Shown in pieces: positions 1-10,272 of a stretch of 64,000 nucleotides of DNA; within the stretch, counting starts at the first letter, position 1; every line of letters starts with the position of its first letter. The position numbers and the translations under genes are program-made. This DNA is from Orobanche coerulescens (Eukaryota; Streptophyta; Magnoliopsida; Lamiales; Orobanchaceae), in assembly GCA_033398695.1 (NCBI GenBank), contig CM065815.1:97244501-97308500 (forward strand), in the 5' to 3' direction. The notes beneath the pieces were generated by a model, which was not told the origin of the DNA, searched no databases, and saw only the letters and a list, made by a program, of their open reading frames with translations.

Positions 1-25
1 AATGGGCTGAACCGCGCCCGAAACG

Positions 26-367
26 TCACGGGCGGCATGCGAGGCGCCCAGCGACCAGGCCATGGCCCCCGAGCACAGGCCGCAACCCACGATCGAAACA
101 TTTCCGGTGGTGCAACAGCCACAGGCGCGGCCCCGAGCCACGGTGCGGCCCCCCTTTCCGGACCACTTCCGGACCGTCCAACGGCAATTCGGGGCTAGTT
201 TTTCGACCATATATCCAATATCTATATTTTTCAACATTTATATCTTCAATATAAATCATATTTCCCAAAAAATTAAGATTTGTATTTAGATATAAACTTA
301 CGAAAAATATAACTACAACGAACATAAAACATATACCACGATTATGACTAAAATGATTCCAAATCAT
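26..367 (-). CDS. Leader ORF of copia C1, unknown function
   Basis: A 113-codon ORF opens about 70 bp downstream of the primer-binding site, in the normally untranslated leader. Its first 65 or so residues align with the ORF at 52923-53267 in copia C3. Both begin MIWNHFSHNRGICF, continue through a short hydrophobic stretch (FVVVIFFVSL here) and share a tract ending KTSPE. The C-terminal part is GC-rich and not shared. No known domain is recognised. The equivalent position in copia C2 is not open. It may be a small upstream ORF or chance openness of conserved leader DNA. Confidence 0.3.
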   Translation of the reverse strand: MIWNHFSHNRGICFMFVVVIFFVSLYLNTNLNFLGNMIYIEDINVEKYRYWIYGRKTSPELPLDGPEVVRKGGPHRGSGPRLWLLHHRKCFDRGLRPVLGGHGLVAGRLACRP

Positions 368-425
368 TCACCATCTAATCGAGCATTCCAAATGCCAATA
401 TCGTATATACGATCGCAAGACCTAC

Positions 426-437
426 ACTCCGATACCA
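426..437 (-). other. Primer-binding site of C1
   Basis: Read on the minus strand this is TGGTATCGGAGT, one nucleotide inside the LTR end. It matches the 3' end of plant initiator tRNA-Met (TGGTATCAGAGC class) with two changes. It primes minus-strand synthesis in copia elements and fixes the reverse orientation of C1. Confidence 0.8.
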
Positions 438-438
438 A

Positions 439-2394
439 TGTTGGGATTTGGTGCCTAAAACGAATGCCCAGCGGAAGCAGCAAAACAAAAATTAATTCGA
501 TCGGAATCCCTACGAGGATCGATCGAGCTACGTATATACGAATATCTAAACGAAATCACAAGAGATATTAGAAACTCACCCTTGTAGTCTGCTGATTAAA
601 TGGTTCCTTCTCTTGAACTATTCCCCAAGCTTTAGTTGTTCTCCACGAATCCAATCCGTTCCAAGCTTTTGGATGATCCAACGCCGAAAGACCGCGTCTC
701 TACTTGCCACGCGTCGAAGAAACAAACGGAATGACGATCACCTTGCTATCCTCCAAGGATACGGCTAGAGATAGGATGATAAGTGTATAAATAACACACT
801 CTCAATCAATATATTGATTTTCTCCAAGAACAATCAAGAAGTGAAATGAGAAAGATAAAGACTATGAAAAGGAACTCTTTTCTCTATCTCCTTTGCTAAA
901 CTTACGTATGGAATACCCTTGTGAGGAAGTGGGAGCAAGTCTTCATTATATTCTTCCAACATTATATCCTCAAATCCCCTTTACCATAAAATAAGAGATA
1001 TGATATCTGACAAGTCATAAGTCTTTTACCAACCAAAATAAGACTAAGACCAAGGTAAGGAATCAAGGTGGGGGGCGGCCTCTAGAAGGAATCGGACGAG
1101 TTCGGTTCGTTTTGGACTTCCGTGAGTCCAAACAGATAAACTTCGATTCCATTTCGATGTATTTATATCATTTAATTAATCCAATTAATTAAACATATCA
1201 AATACAAAACAATATAATTAATATCTCCAAGAAATAATTATATCTATGAATTAAATTTAATCACCCAGTAATTTATTTAATTCATTAGGCCTTAAATTAG
1301 TTTATCCAATAAATCAATTTAAACATCCAATGTCCCAATTTAGATATCCAATATCTAATATTCATAATGAGAGAATAAGCTCGATTCATTCCATCGCCAA
1401 TCCTATTGCGCGACTCGGTAGGTCCGTCTCAGTCAGCAATGGGAGGAACCAAAGAGTAGTAGCACTACCTAGCCAGCCTGGCGGCCTACACTGTACCCCA
1501 ACTGAGAACGAATGATGGGATCATTCAAGAACCATTCTGTCGTGAATACCAATATACGTATAAACCCTTCTTTCAAAAAGTCCTGATCAAGTTATAGGGT
1601 CACGGTCAGTCAAACCCTATCTGTACTTGACGCTATGCATGCGTTAATGTAAATCGAGATCATTGAGCTCTCGTGTATCCAATACAATTAGCTCCAATGC
1701 TTTGGCCAAAGACTTATGATCTCATCTGCCAATAACCGCATAGGATATCTAACCCGCTCACTAACGGGAGAAAGAATTCTATCTTGGTATTCAGTAGGAC
1801 CTGCTACTTGCCCGTCAAGATGCACGTCGAGGTTGACCCCCACCTCCCGGTTTATCGGGTCGAACTACTCTAATGAAAATCTTGACGTCACAAGTACATC
1901 CCTACTAAATCCTCAAGTTGAAGGTTCACGAATACCTATCACAACCTTTCGATTCCGTCATTGACTGTCCCGGAGTGAAATCCGTGTGACGAATCGAGGG
2001 TGAGTCGGTTCGAGTACTAATCTAATTAGCATACCTATAACGTGTGCTCCCACTAACCATTAGTGTTCGACAGGAACTCTCCATGTCAAAGAACACGTCA
2101 TACAAGTCTTCACATAAACTTAACGCCCAGTCAAGTTTCATCGACTTGCGAACGATTAAGTATTTGAGCTATAAACCTTTCCAGTGCCGACCCCCTTATC
2201 CAATAAGGAGTGGAACGTTTTGCTCTCAAATACACGGACTAGTTTCTATATGTATATTTACGAGTTAGGAATGCCAGTAACTACCAGTGAATAAAAAAAC
2301 ATCCATTGCCTTATTATTAATGATTTACATAATTACAAGTACAATTCCCTCACTCAACATCCTCTGAGTGGCATTAGAGGGCATACTCCTAACA
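439..2394 (-). repeat. 5' LTR of copia C1
   Basis: The 1956-bp LTR has TG...CA ends (TGTTGGGATT at 439 and CTCCTAACA at 2394 on the plus strand). It aligns along its length, inverted, with the C3 LTRs at 50867-52851 and 58408-60414 and the C2 LTR at 43686-45707. It has no array of the 12-bp palindrome seen in the gypsy LTRs here. Confidence 0.9.
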
Positions 2395-3750
2395 GATCCC
2401 GACTGGATATCATCATTTATCATCATCTTCAAGCTATTAGTTCGGATTATACCACGTTTGATCTTCCTCACCCTTCCAAATCAAGGTAAACTTCTTGAAA
2501 ACCATACCTTGGGAGATTTTGGGTGTTTTTGTCCGATTTGGTTGTATAATCCGTTTTTTACCATGGAAATCTTGAGTTTGTGATTAATCTCACTTGTGTA
2601 TACATCAACCCTATGATTTCATGCCCTACTTTGGGTTGTGATGCGAAATCGAGAGGGATGGATGTTAACCAACCCTATGTTCATGATATTGTAATCGGGG
2701 GAATCGTTAGAAGGGGTTTTGTGAGTTCTTTCTTGTGAGTTGCATATTAATTCTTGATTATCGTATTTCTTGCAGATCATTTAGGACCGGAAGTGCGTTT
2801 CGGGACCACTCAATCTCGTGTACCTTTACCCTTGACTCGACTATGTCTCAAAGGCAAGTATATGTTTATGATTGTGTTTCTTAACGTTGAAAGTACAGTG
2901 TTTGTGATGTATTTGATAAGATGTTCACTCCGGGACGGTACTTCGAGTCCTCTTAGAAGTTGTTGCTTATATTGCGACCCATTGAACAACCTTAGGTGTA
3001 TAACCACGTGTTCACTCCAGGATGGGACTTCGAGTCCTCTGAGGGGTCGTTGCTTTTAGTGCGATCCATTGAACATCGTGTTGCTATAATTATATGTTCA
3101 CTCCAGGATGGGACTTCGAGTCCTCTGAGGGATCGTAGCGTATAGTGCGAATCCGCGGTTAATCATGAGGTATGGTATGAGATTTAGTTATTCCGGAATA
3201 CTAATCTTAAGGTTGGTATATGAGAATGATATGGGATTGAATATCTCGATGATTGATGATATGAGTATATGCTTACTTTATCGTGCAAGAAGTATTGTAT
3301 TTCATACTTGTGTACTTGTACTAGCTATTCGATGGATAACCCCTTTTTGGGGGAAGTACCTTTTATGTATTTCAGGATCCAGGAGAGCGGATAGGCATGT
3401 ACTGGGTCGGCACGAAGATGCTGGGCAAGAGTGATGCTATGTCTTTTCTCTGTCTGTATTTTGTATTTCATCCATTCAATAATGTTGTACTTGGAATAGT
3501 TATGAACACTCGAGTAGTGTCTCATGTGTTTTTTGATGTTATGGCCAGTGTTGCCTTGGGTTTGATTCCCGATGTATTGTATTCTATCGTATTGATTATT
3601 ACCTTGGTTGTCAATTCTTATTGTCTTCCACTGGATTATGTTTAGACCTTATCGGTCGAAGTTCATGGTTCCGCGTATCTATAGCCTTGTGGATCCCACA
3701 GAGTGGCTCACGGCACTGTCAAATACCCTAAATAACTTGGGGGTGTTGCA
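2395..3750 (+). repeat. Gypsy LTR fragment G0, 3' part
   Basis: This is the downstream part of a gypsy LTR related to G1 and G2. It keeps the same order of landmarks: the GGTAAA...GATTTTGGG stretch, the CTCAAAGGCAAGTATA motif, repeated TTCGAGTCCTCT units, TATTCCGGAATACTA, the AGGAGAG tract, and the end TAACTTGGGGGTGTTGCA. No primer-binding site follows, so it is either a solo-LTR remnant or the 3' LTR of an element whose body lies left of the window. Copia C1 interrupts it at 2394/2395. Confidence 0.75.
2925..3150 (+). repeat. Triplicated 80-90 bp unit in gypsy LTR G0
   Basis: Three diverged copies begin near 2925, 3008 and 3093. Each contains TTCACTCC(A/G)GGA followed by ACTTCGAGTCCTCT and a GCGA(T/C)CC(A)TTGAAC-like tail. 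The same module occurs as two copies in the LTRs of G1 (about 8048-8190), G2 (17652-17790) and, diverged, G3 (49190-49310). Confidence 0.7.
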
Positions 3751-4080
3751 GAGTCTTACATCCACGTCGCAAGTTACACTCTTTTCTTTAACCAATGATT
3801 CTTTTTTTCCACTGGATTTTTATTACACGAAAAGGTTTTTAACAAGGTAACTAGACGTTTAACTCATTGATCAACAAACTGATCACGTTCTTGAGCACAT
3901 TGATCGACGAAATGATCAATAGAGGTTTTGGATTAGCAAAATTAGCATAACCTATATGTCTGGATTTTGTACTCTTTTTCCTACGATCAAAGCAGTTTTT
4001 CCATGTGGTTTTTGCTTGATGAGGTTTTAACGAGGCAACTTGACAAGCGTTGAAGACTCGACACAAGGGGGAGTATTAAA
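3751..4080 (+). mobile_element. Copia 3' untranslated remnant with polypurine tract
   Basis: The repeated CACTGGATTTTTATTACACG, GGTTTTTAACAAGG and GGTTTTAACGAGGCAACTTG phrases followed by ACAAGGGGGAGTATTAAAG are typical of the non-coding tail and polypurine tract of plant copia elements. The polypurine tract lies at about 4065-4073. The LTR that should follow (TGTTAAAG-like) appears as TATTAAAG and is lost within tens of bases. No coding sequence remains. The gypsy LTR G0 ends exactly at its left edge. Confidence 0.55.
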
Positions 4081-4098
4081 GTAAAATATACATGTGTG

Positions 4099-4340
4099 TG
4101 CCTTAGGCTCTGTTTAGTAAAACTAGCTGATAAGTTAGCTGGAGCTGATAAGCTAGCTGGTAGTTGATAAACTGGCTGGTACTGATAAGCTAGCTGTTAA
4201 GTTAGATGATAAGCTAGCTGATTTTGGTATATGTGTTTAGCGAATGAGCTAATAAGTTAGCTGATTTTAATGTACGTGTTTAGTGTTTAGTAAATTAGCT
4301 TATAAACTAGTTGGTAAAATGACATAAAAGGGCATGAATA
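4099..4340. mobile_element. MITE remnant rich in GATAAGCTAGCTG repeats
   Basis: The left end TAGGCTCTGTTTAGTAAAAC resembles hAT-type MITE termini of the GGCTCTGTTTGG kind. It is followed by at least six degenerate copies of (A)GCTGATAAG(C/T)TAGCTG. No matching right terminus was found, so the copy is truncated or diverged. It is non-coding. Confidence 0.5.
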
Positions 4341-5180
4341 TTATGTGTTATATTTTTAATTTTATTATTATTATTAAGAATAAAAGACACTTGTGTATAA
4401 ACTGTTATACTAAATCATCATTGTTTTGGTTATGAATATGTTTACGATAACAACTTATTATCACATAAATTTTATATATATCCTACTATCTTAAAAGAGC
4501 GATCGCCCATTTGGTCGAAAACGTTCTTTTCAGTTGTCGCTTCTTTTTTTTTCTGGAGCTGGTTTCATGATTTCGGTCCTCTACAAACACGCGTCAAACT
4601 CTCCTTCTGCCACCAAAATCATGAAACCTTACACACACAATTCTACATCTTCAACAAAGCATACGGATTCTCACCAAAAAAAACAAAGCATACGGATTGT
4701 GCATGCCTAAACACACATCGCGGTGGATTCAAAACCAGAACTAGGCGAAAATGGCGAGCATTGGTGTTGGCGGTGGTGAGGAGACGAGTCTCACTCGGTT
4801 CAGGCTTAAAATGGAGGTGCGGGTCGGGTCGGGTCCAATTTAGGGCTGTGAGTCGATTCTTGGTTTGGGGTTTAATCGAGCAGTGGCTCAGGTTTTTAGG
4901 GAAACTGGTTGGATGACATAGGGCTGGTTCAGGGTCGACTGGAGGTAGGTATAGGTTTGAATTTTTTGATTCTTAAACTGTATTTGGGTTTATGATTGAA
5001 GAGGCTAAAGTTCAATCTGGTTTATTGGGTTCGTTTATGCTCTTTGCGAACTAACTTCATGTAGGGTTTGGATTCTGGTGTTATTTTCCGATTATGGAGT
5101 TTTTGACCGTCTCAAGTTCTTCTATTCTTATCGCTGTCTCTTCCCACTTTGTTCTTCATCACAAATATTTTCATTCTTAG
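4341..5180 (+). other. Non-coding stretch with a possible Helitron 5' end at 4481
   Basis: Bases 4341-4480 are AT-rich with nothing recognisable. At 4481, after an A, stands TCCTACTATCTTAAAAGAGC, which resembles Helitron 5' termini (A/TC insertion point). Helitrons often carry host exon fragments, which would suit the exon-like segment at 5181-5271. No 3' hairpin plus CTRR end was found, so this remains a suggestion. A short ORF at 4751 (ATGGCGAGC...) runs about 30 codons without recognisable homology. Confidence 0.25.
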
Positions 5181-5271
5181 GTCGGTGCTTCATGGGCTCC
5201 GAGGTGGCCTTGAACGATCAAAATGTTCTGGGCGGAGTTCATGAGGGTCCAGACCCGTTGCAACGGATGAG
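5181..5271 (+). pseudogene. Exon-like segment, unknown gene
   Basis: This 91-nt segment is bounded by a pyrimidine-rich tract ending CATTCTTAG (acceptor-like) and by GAG/GTAATG (donor-like). Only one forward frame is open, reading GSEVALNDQNVLGG then HEGPDPLQRMR, with no similarity I can name. It may be a captured exon fragment or chance. It lies just upstream of the tandem duplication. Confidence 0.3.
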
Positions 5272-6383
5272 GTAATGTATTCTAGTATGGGTTGTGGCTC
5301 GCCTTCAATTGAGGACTCCGATCGAACTTTTAAAACCGTTCAATAGACATAACACAGAGAGCCGTTCGTCTATTCTACTTTCAACTAATCGTTTTCCCTT
5401 TAACTCGATCTCAAAGGTATTTGCTACAAATCTTTTCCTCATTCCTGCAGTTGATGTGCAATCGATTAATTTATGTGTCTCCGAGCTATGGAATTTTATA
5501 TTTTCTTTATATGTTCCATTTTTTTCCGCTTTGGTGAATGATTTTGTGTGAGAGGCAATTTGTTTGATCTTGACGTCGGCTTTAGGTTAGTCTTCTTTCT
5601 TTTGGTATTCGTTGATATGGAGGGAAAATCTTGGACGGTTTTTTGAGTTGTGATGATTTTTTCGTTTAACCGTTGGATTATTAATTACTCTATCGGTTTG
5701 CTGATTAATATTTGAGACAATAATTGAAATTCTTCAATAAATTCTTTTAAATGATTGGATGTGTATTTTGTTTTTCTCTTGATCTTTATTGTAGACAGTG
5801 GTAATGTTCTTTATTTCCTCATGTGTAAGCGGCTGAGGTGATGTCTTCTGGTATGGATTGTGGCTCACCTTCAATTGAGGACTCCGATTGAACTTTTAAA
5901 ACTGTTCAATAGACATAGCACAGAGAGCCGTTCGTCTATTCTACTTTCAACTAATCGATTTTCCCTTCAACTCGATCTCAAAGGTATTTGCTACAAAATC
6001 TTTTCCTCATTCCTGCAATTGATGTGCAATCGATTAATTTATGTGTCTCGAGCTATGGAATTTTATATTTTCTTTATATGTTCCTTTTTATCGCTTTGGT
6101 GAATGATTTTGTGTGAGAGGCAATTTGTTTGATCTTGATGTCGGCTCCAGGTTAGTCTTCTCTCTTTTGGTATTCTTTGATATGGAGGGAAAATATTGGA
6201 CGGTTTTTTGAGTTGTGATGATTTTTTAGTTTAACCGTTGGATTATTATTGCTCTATCGGTTTGTTGATTAATATTTTAGACAATAATTGAATTTTTTCA
6301 ATAAATTCATTTAATTGGTTCGGTGTGTATTTTGTTTTTATCTTGATCTTTATTGTGGACATTGGTAATGTCCTTTATTTCTT

Positions 6384-6384
<1 letters not shown>
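5265..6384 (+). repeat. 566-bp direct tandem duplication
   Basis: Unit 1 (5265-5830) and unit 2 (5831-6384) align end to end, starting at GGATGAGGTAATG and GGCTGAGGTGATG respectively, and both run to GGTAATGT(T/C)CTTTATTTC. Divergence is moderate with a few small indels. Both share a short open stretch GCGSPSIEDSD or DCGSPSIEDSD and intron-like T-rich DNA. No transposon termini are visible. The unit may come from a host gene or from a larger mobile element. Confidence 0.85.
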
Positions 6385-6419
<35 letters not shown>

Positions 6420-6424
6420 ATATA
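6384..6424. repeat. (TA)n microsatellite
   Basis: About 20 TA dinucleotides with one phase break, directly before the LINE target site. Confidence 0.95.
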
Positions 6425-6446
6425 ATGACATACTAATAAAGCAACT

Positions 6447-7490
6447 TGGGGAGAGTCGACATATTTTTGTGGCTAAGATTGCTGATAGTGGTATTTGGTC
6501 TGATTGCACGGAGATGGATATAGATTCGATATAGAACTTGTTGGAGCATAACATAAAGAAAGTTGCAAAAAAAGTCCTATAGGGGAATCTAAAGGAAACA
6601 GACCATCAAGTAAAGACACATCTGGATGGAATGATGAAGTTAAGCAAGTGATAAAGACCAAACATGAATGTTATAAGGTACTGGGTAAATGCTCGAGCGA
6701 TGAGAATTATGAGAAGTACAAGAAAGCTCGAACATAAGCTAAAAAGACAGTGTGAAATGCCCGATCAAAGGTCAATCAAGAATTATATGCAAGATTAGAT
6801 ACAAAAGAAGGGGAAAAAGATATCTATAAACTTGCTCGAATGAGAGAAAAGAAGACGCGAGATAGTGAAAAAGTTAAATGTGTGAAAGATACTGACCAAA
6901 AAGTTTTGGTTCAAGATAAAGTGATAAAAGAGAGATGGAGGGCTAGTACAAGTGTACGTACTAATGTTGGGAGGACAGAAGAATTCCCTATTACGATTGG
7001 GGTGCATCAAGGATATGATCTTAGTCCTTTTCTCTTTGCCATAGTCATGGACGAATTGACAAGAGAAATTCAAAATGACATTCCGTGGTGTATGATGTTC
7101 GCAGATGATATTGTGTTGATTGATGAAACGAAGGTTGGAGTGCAACAGAAATTGGAACTTTGGGGGGATACTTTGGAAGTTCGAGGCTTTATGCTGAAGA
7201 GAAGTAGGACTGAATATATGGAGTGTAGGTTTAGCGATAATAGTGATAGAGAGACGTGGATGATCACATTTGATAGGAAAGTTGTTCATAGATCCACTTT
7301 CTTTCGGTATCTTGGATCTATTATCCAAAACAATGGAGAGCTAGATGGCGATGTGGCTTATAGAATAAAGGCAGGGTGGTTGAAGTGGAAGAGTGCCGCA
7401 GAGGTTTTATGTGATCCTGACATACCTCATAGATTAAAGGGTAAATTTTACCGCACGGCAATTAGGCTTGCACTGTTATATGGCACCGAG
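6447..7490 (+). pseudogene. RTE-type LINE, 5'-truncated, left segment
   Basis: Reverse-transcriptase polyprotein remnant of a non-LTR retrotransposon. An early tract (ENYEKYKKA, then KVLVQDKVIKERW) jumps directly to the RT core (VRTNVGRTEEFPI, GVHQGYDLSPFLF, MFADDIVLID). RTE ORFs normally have well over a hundred residues between these blocks, so an internal deletion is inferred, and it keeps the frame. The catalytic motif is FADD. The open frame runs from 6840 to the break at 7490 after GTEC; upstream there are stops. The remainder resumes at 32548. The TSD ATAAAGCAACT lies at 6436-6446 and 33177-33187. The antisense ORF here is a shadow. Confidence 0.85.
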
Positions 7491-9404
7491 TGTAACACCC
7501 CCAAGTTATTTAGGGTATATTACAGCGCCGCGAGCCCCTCCGTGGGACCCACAAGGCTAATCATACGCGGAACTATAAAACTTGACCGAGAAGGTCCAAA
7601 TATAACGAAATGAAGGACGATACAAAGAGTATTCAAACCATATCCAATGTATCAAAATACTTCACAACACAAAATCAATACCTCGGCAACACAGGCCGTA
7701 ACATCGAGGAAACTGAAAAACAATACTCGAGTATTCAATAACCATTCCAGTACAACAACACTGAATGGAGGAACATAAAACATAACCGGAGACAAGACAC
7801 AGTATCACGCTTGCCCATCATCTTCATGCCGACCCGATACCTGCCTGTTCACTCTCCCGGAACCTGAAATACATAAAAAGTATTTCCCCCATAAAGGGGT
7901 TACCCGTCGAATATCTAGTGCAAGTATATCGAATATGAAATACAATACTCCTCGACAATAAAGTAAAGGTAACTGTCAATTCATCAATTCAAGACTAGTA
8001 TTCCGGAATAACTAAATCTCATAGCATCACATCAATACATACATGATCAACCGCGGAACTGCACCAGAGGCTACAGAACCCTCAGAGAACTCGTCGGTCC
8101 ATCCCAGAGTGGTTAACTCATATGATCTGTGGAATCGCACCAGAGGCTACAAAACCCTCAGAGGACCCATAGGCCCATCCTAGAGTGGATATAAATAAAC
8201 ATGCCATTCATATATCTTACTTTCAAAGTCGAGAACGTACAATCATAAATATATACTTGCCTTTGAGACATCGAGAAAACGAATGAAAAAGAGCATGAGT
8301 TCGGTAAGTCCAAGAACGCACTTCTGGTACCTAAACGATTAGTAAGGGATATGATAATCAATAATCCATACTCATAATTCACGAAGAAACTCCCGAAACC
8401 CATCTACGATTCACGAAAATACAAGGGTAAACAACTAGAGGTTGGAAAATCACCCAAAACCCTCACAAGTCCGAACACGGCACAAACCAATCCGCAAATC
8501 GTAGGGAAAGCATGTATACGGGGTAGATATATCATAATCTCAAGATTCTCAAGCTTCAAACCGGATAAATCGAACGAATCTAAGAAAAACCCCAAAATTC
8601 CCAAAAATAGGGTTCTAAAGATTTTTATCTTGATTTGGACGATATAATGGATTAGATGTTGTTAAATCCTTGTTATCCAACCAAAGATGTTGATATCTGA
8701 AGAAAGATCGCCTTCGAACTCTCCAAATCGCCAAAACCCACTGCTCTCGATCGAAAATGTGAGAAAGATGTGAAAAAAGACGAAAAGGAAGTCAACTGTC
8801 CAATATATACTCGCCCAGTCTAGCGCACACTACGTCTATAATATTAGCGTGCGCTAGCGGGGTCACTGGATAGTCCAGTGGCTTCTGTCGGCCCCGTTAG
8901 CGTGCGCTAATCGCCTTTCTTTAGCGTGCGCTAGCCGAAAATGGTGTCCAGAAATCGGAGTCCAGAAGCCTAGCGTACGTTACCTGATAGTCCAGACAAC
9001 CTGACAACCTCACTGCCTCTGCCGACCAGCCCGCTAGCGTGCGCTACAAACGGATGTTAGCGCGCGCTGCTGACCAGGAATAGCGTGCGCTAACGAACTC
9101 CTAGCACGCGTTAGCGCCGATCCGAGCGGGATGAGTTCTTGGTTACGACTGTTGGTCCCTTAGCGCGCGCTAAGGCTCAAAGCTAGCATGCGCTACTCAA
9201 GAAGAATTAGCGTGCGTTAGCCTAGGCCTAGCGTGCGCTATTTCTCCGACTCAGAACACTTCCGCAAGGTCTAAACAACAAGATCGTGATCCAAACAAGG
9301 CGCGAAAGTCTATAACAATATCGACAACATCACCAAGAGTTTACAGAGCTACAAAATAGGAAGGACGGCAAGGTCAAACAGTCAATAAAAGTACGGGTAT
9401 TACA
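7491..9404 (-). repeat. 3' LTR of G1
   Basis: The 1914-bp LTR, in element sense, runs from TGTAATACCCGTACTT to ACTTGGGGGTGTTACA. It is about 90 bp shorter than its partner at 30538-32542, mainly because one group of palindromes is missing at about 8970. The TATA-like GTATATATTG (minus strand, 8802-8811) lies 12 bp from the palindrome array. Confidence 0.92.
8821..9240 (-). promoter_or_regulatory. Phased 12-bp palindrome array in U3 of G1 3' LTR
   Basis: Thirteen copies of a 12-bp near-palindrome (TAGCGTGCGCTA on plus, TAGCGCACGCTA in element sense) start at 8821, 8845, 8898, 8922, 8971, 9035, 9058, 9081, 9102, 9161, 9184, 9208 and 9229. Within groups the steps are 21-24 bp; between groups 49-64 bp. 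The TATA-like box is directly downstream in transcription sense. A regulatory function is inferred. Confidence 0.7.
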
Positions 9405-9420
9405 TTCTCCCCCTCTAAAA
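9405..9420 (-). other. Polypurine tract of G1
   Basis: On the minus strand TTTTTAGAGGGGGAGAA abuts the 3' LTR start, the usual position of the plus-strand primer. G2 has the same tract at 23231-23246. Confidence 0.8.
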
Positions 9421-9439
9421 AGAAGTTTCGTCCCGAAAC

Positions 9440-10126
9440 TTATGAAATAAAAAGTTTGGGGTACTCCGACAGCATCTTCTCTTCCGTTTCCCAAGTCGCC
9501 TCCTCGACTCCATGTCTTGACCATTGCACTTTAACCAGTGGAATTGTCTTATGCCGAAGTTGTTTCTCACGACGATCAAGGATCTTCACGAGTTTCTCCG
9601 GAAAGGTAATATCCTCGGCTACATCAATCTCACTATAGTCGATAACATGGCTCGGATCCGGCACGTACTTTCTCAACTGAGACACATGAAAAACATTATG
9701 GACGTGACTCAAAGCTGGAGGCAACGCCAAGCGATAAGCTAAATCTCCAACCCTGTCCAAAATCTCGAAAGGCCCGATATACCTCGGACTAAGTTTCCCC
9801 TTTTTCCCGAAGAGGAAAACCCCTCTGGTCGGCGACACCTTGAGTAAGACATGATCCCCCACTTCGAACTCCAAGGGTCGACGACGAGTATCAGTATAAG
9901 ATTTCTGACGGCTCTGGGCAGTCAGCAACCGGTCCCGGATGATAGAAATCTTTTCCTTAGTCTCCATCAACATGTCCAGCTCCGTTCCGATTAGCTCCGA
10001 AGCTTCGTCCCAACATAATGGCGACCTACATCGCCTACCATAAAGTGCCTCGAATGGTGCCATTTTGATAGACGCATGCCAACTATTATTGTAGGCAAAC
10101 TCGATCAACGACAAATGAAGTCCCAA
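9440..10126 (-). pseudogene. G1 pol C-terminus: end of integrase and chromodomain-like tail
   Basis: This 228-codon open stretch carries the integrase C-terminal region ([13 protein letters not shown], then LYGRRCRSP, the FEVGDHVLLKVSP GPY/F-type module, and PRYIGPFEIL) and a chromodomain-like tail (PLVKVQWSRHGVEEATWE) ending YPKLFIS. Family knowledge: such tails in plant chromoviruses direct integration into heterochromatin. A 1-bp loss near 10126 puts the upstream integrase in another frame. The stop at 9440-9442 lies just before the polypurine tract, as expected for an intact C-terminus. Confidence 0.88.
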
Positions 10127-10267
10127 TCATTACTCCAGTCTAGGGCACAAGCCCGCAACATATCTTGCAATGTCTGAATCGTCCTCTTCGTTTGTCCGTC
10201 TGACTGGGGATGGAAGGACGTACTCAATCTCAACTCGGTACCCAAAGCCTGATGAACGGCCTGCCAA
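10127..10267 (-). pseudogene. G1 integrase core, catalytic Glu replaced
   Basis: This short piece between the TRG insertion and the frameshift encodes [14 protein letters not shown], then [17 protein letters not shown]. In Ty3/gypsy integrases the third catalytic residue is the Glu of GQTERT; here it is Lys. The same reading frame runs into TRG LTR DNA at its N-terminus, so the apparent start is an artefact of the insertion. The first two catalytic Asp residues are encoded beyond TRG, at 14856-15113. Confidence 0.85.
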
Positions 10268-10272
10268 AAATG

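Larger units (their letters stand above)
1..2394 (-). mobile_element. Ty1/copia element C1, 5' end only (LTR plus leader)
   Basis: Reverse-strand copia retrotransposon whose 5' LTR, primer-binding site and leader lie in the window; gag and pol lie beyond the left edge. It belongs to the same family as C2 (43686 on) and C3 (50867-60414), whose LTRs begin TGTTAGGAGTATGCCC. It sits inside the gypsy LTR fragment G0, which resumes at 2395. The candidate 5-bp TSD on the right is GATCC at 2395-2399; the left copy is outside the window. Confidence 0.85.

Noticed and set aside
6795..7328. 177-codon reverse ORF
   Set aside because: It is antisense to the LINE RT frame, low in complexity and without a domain.
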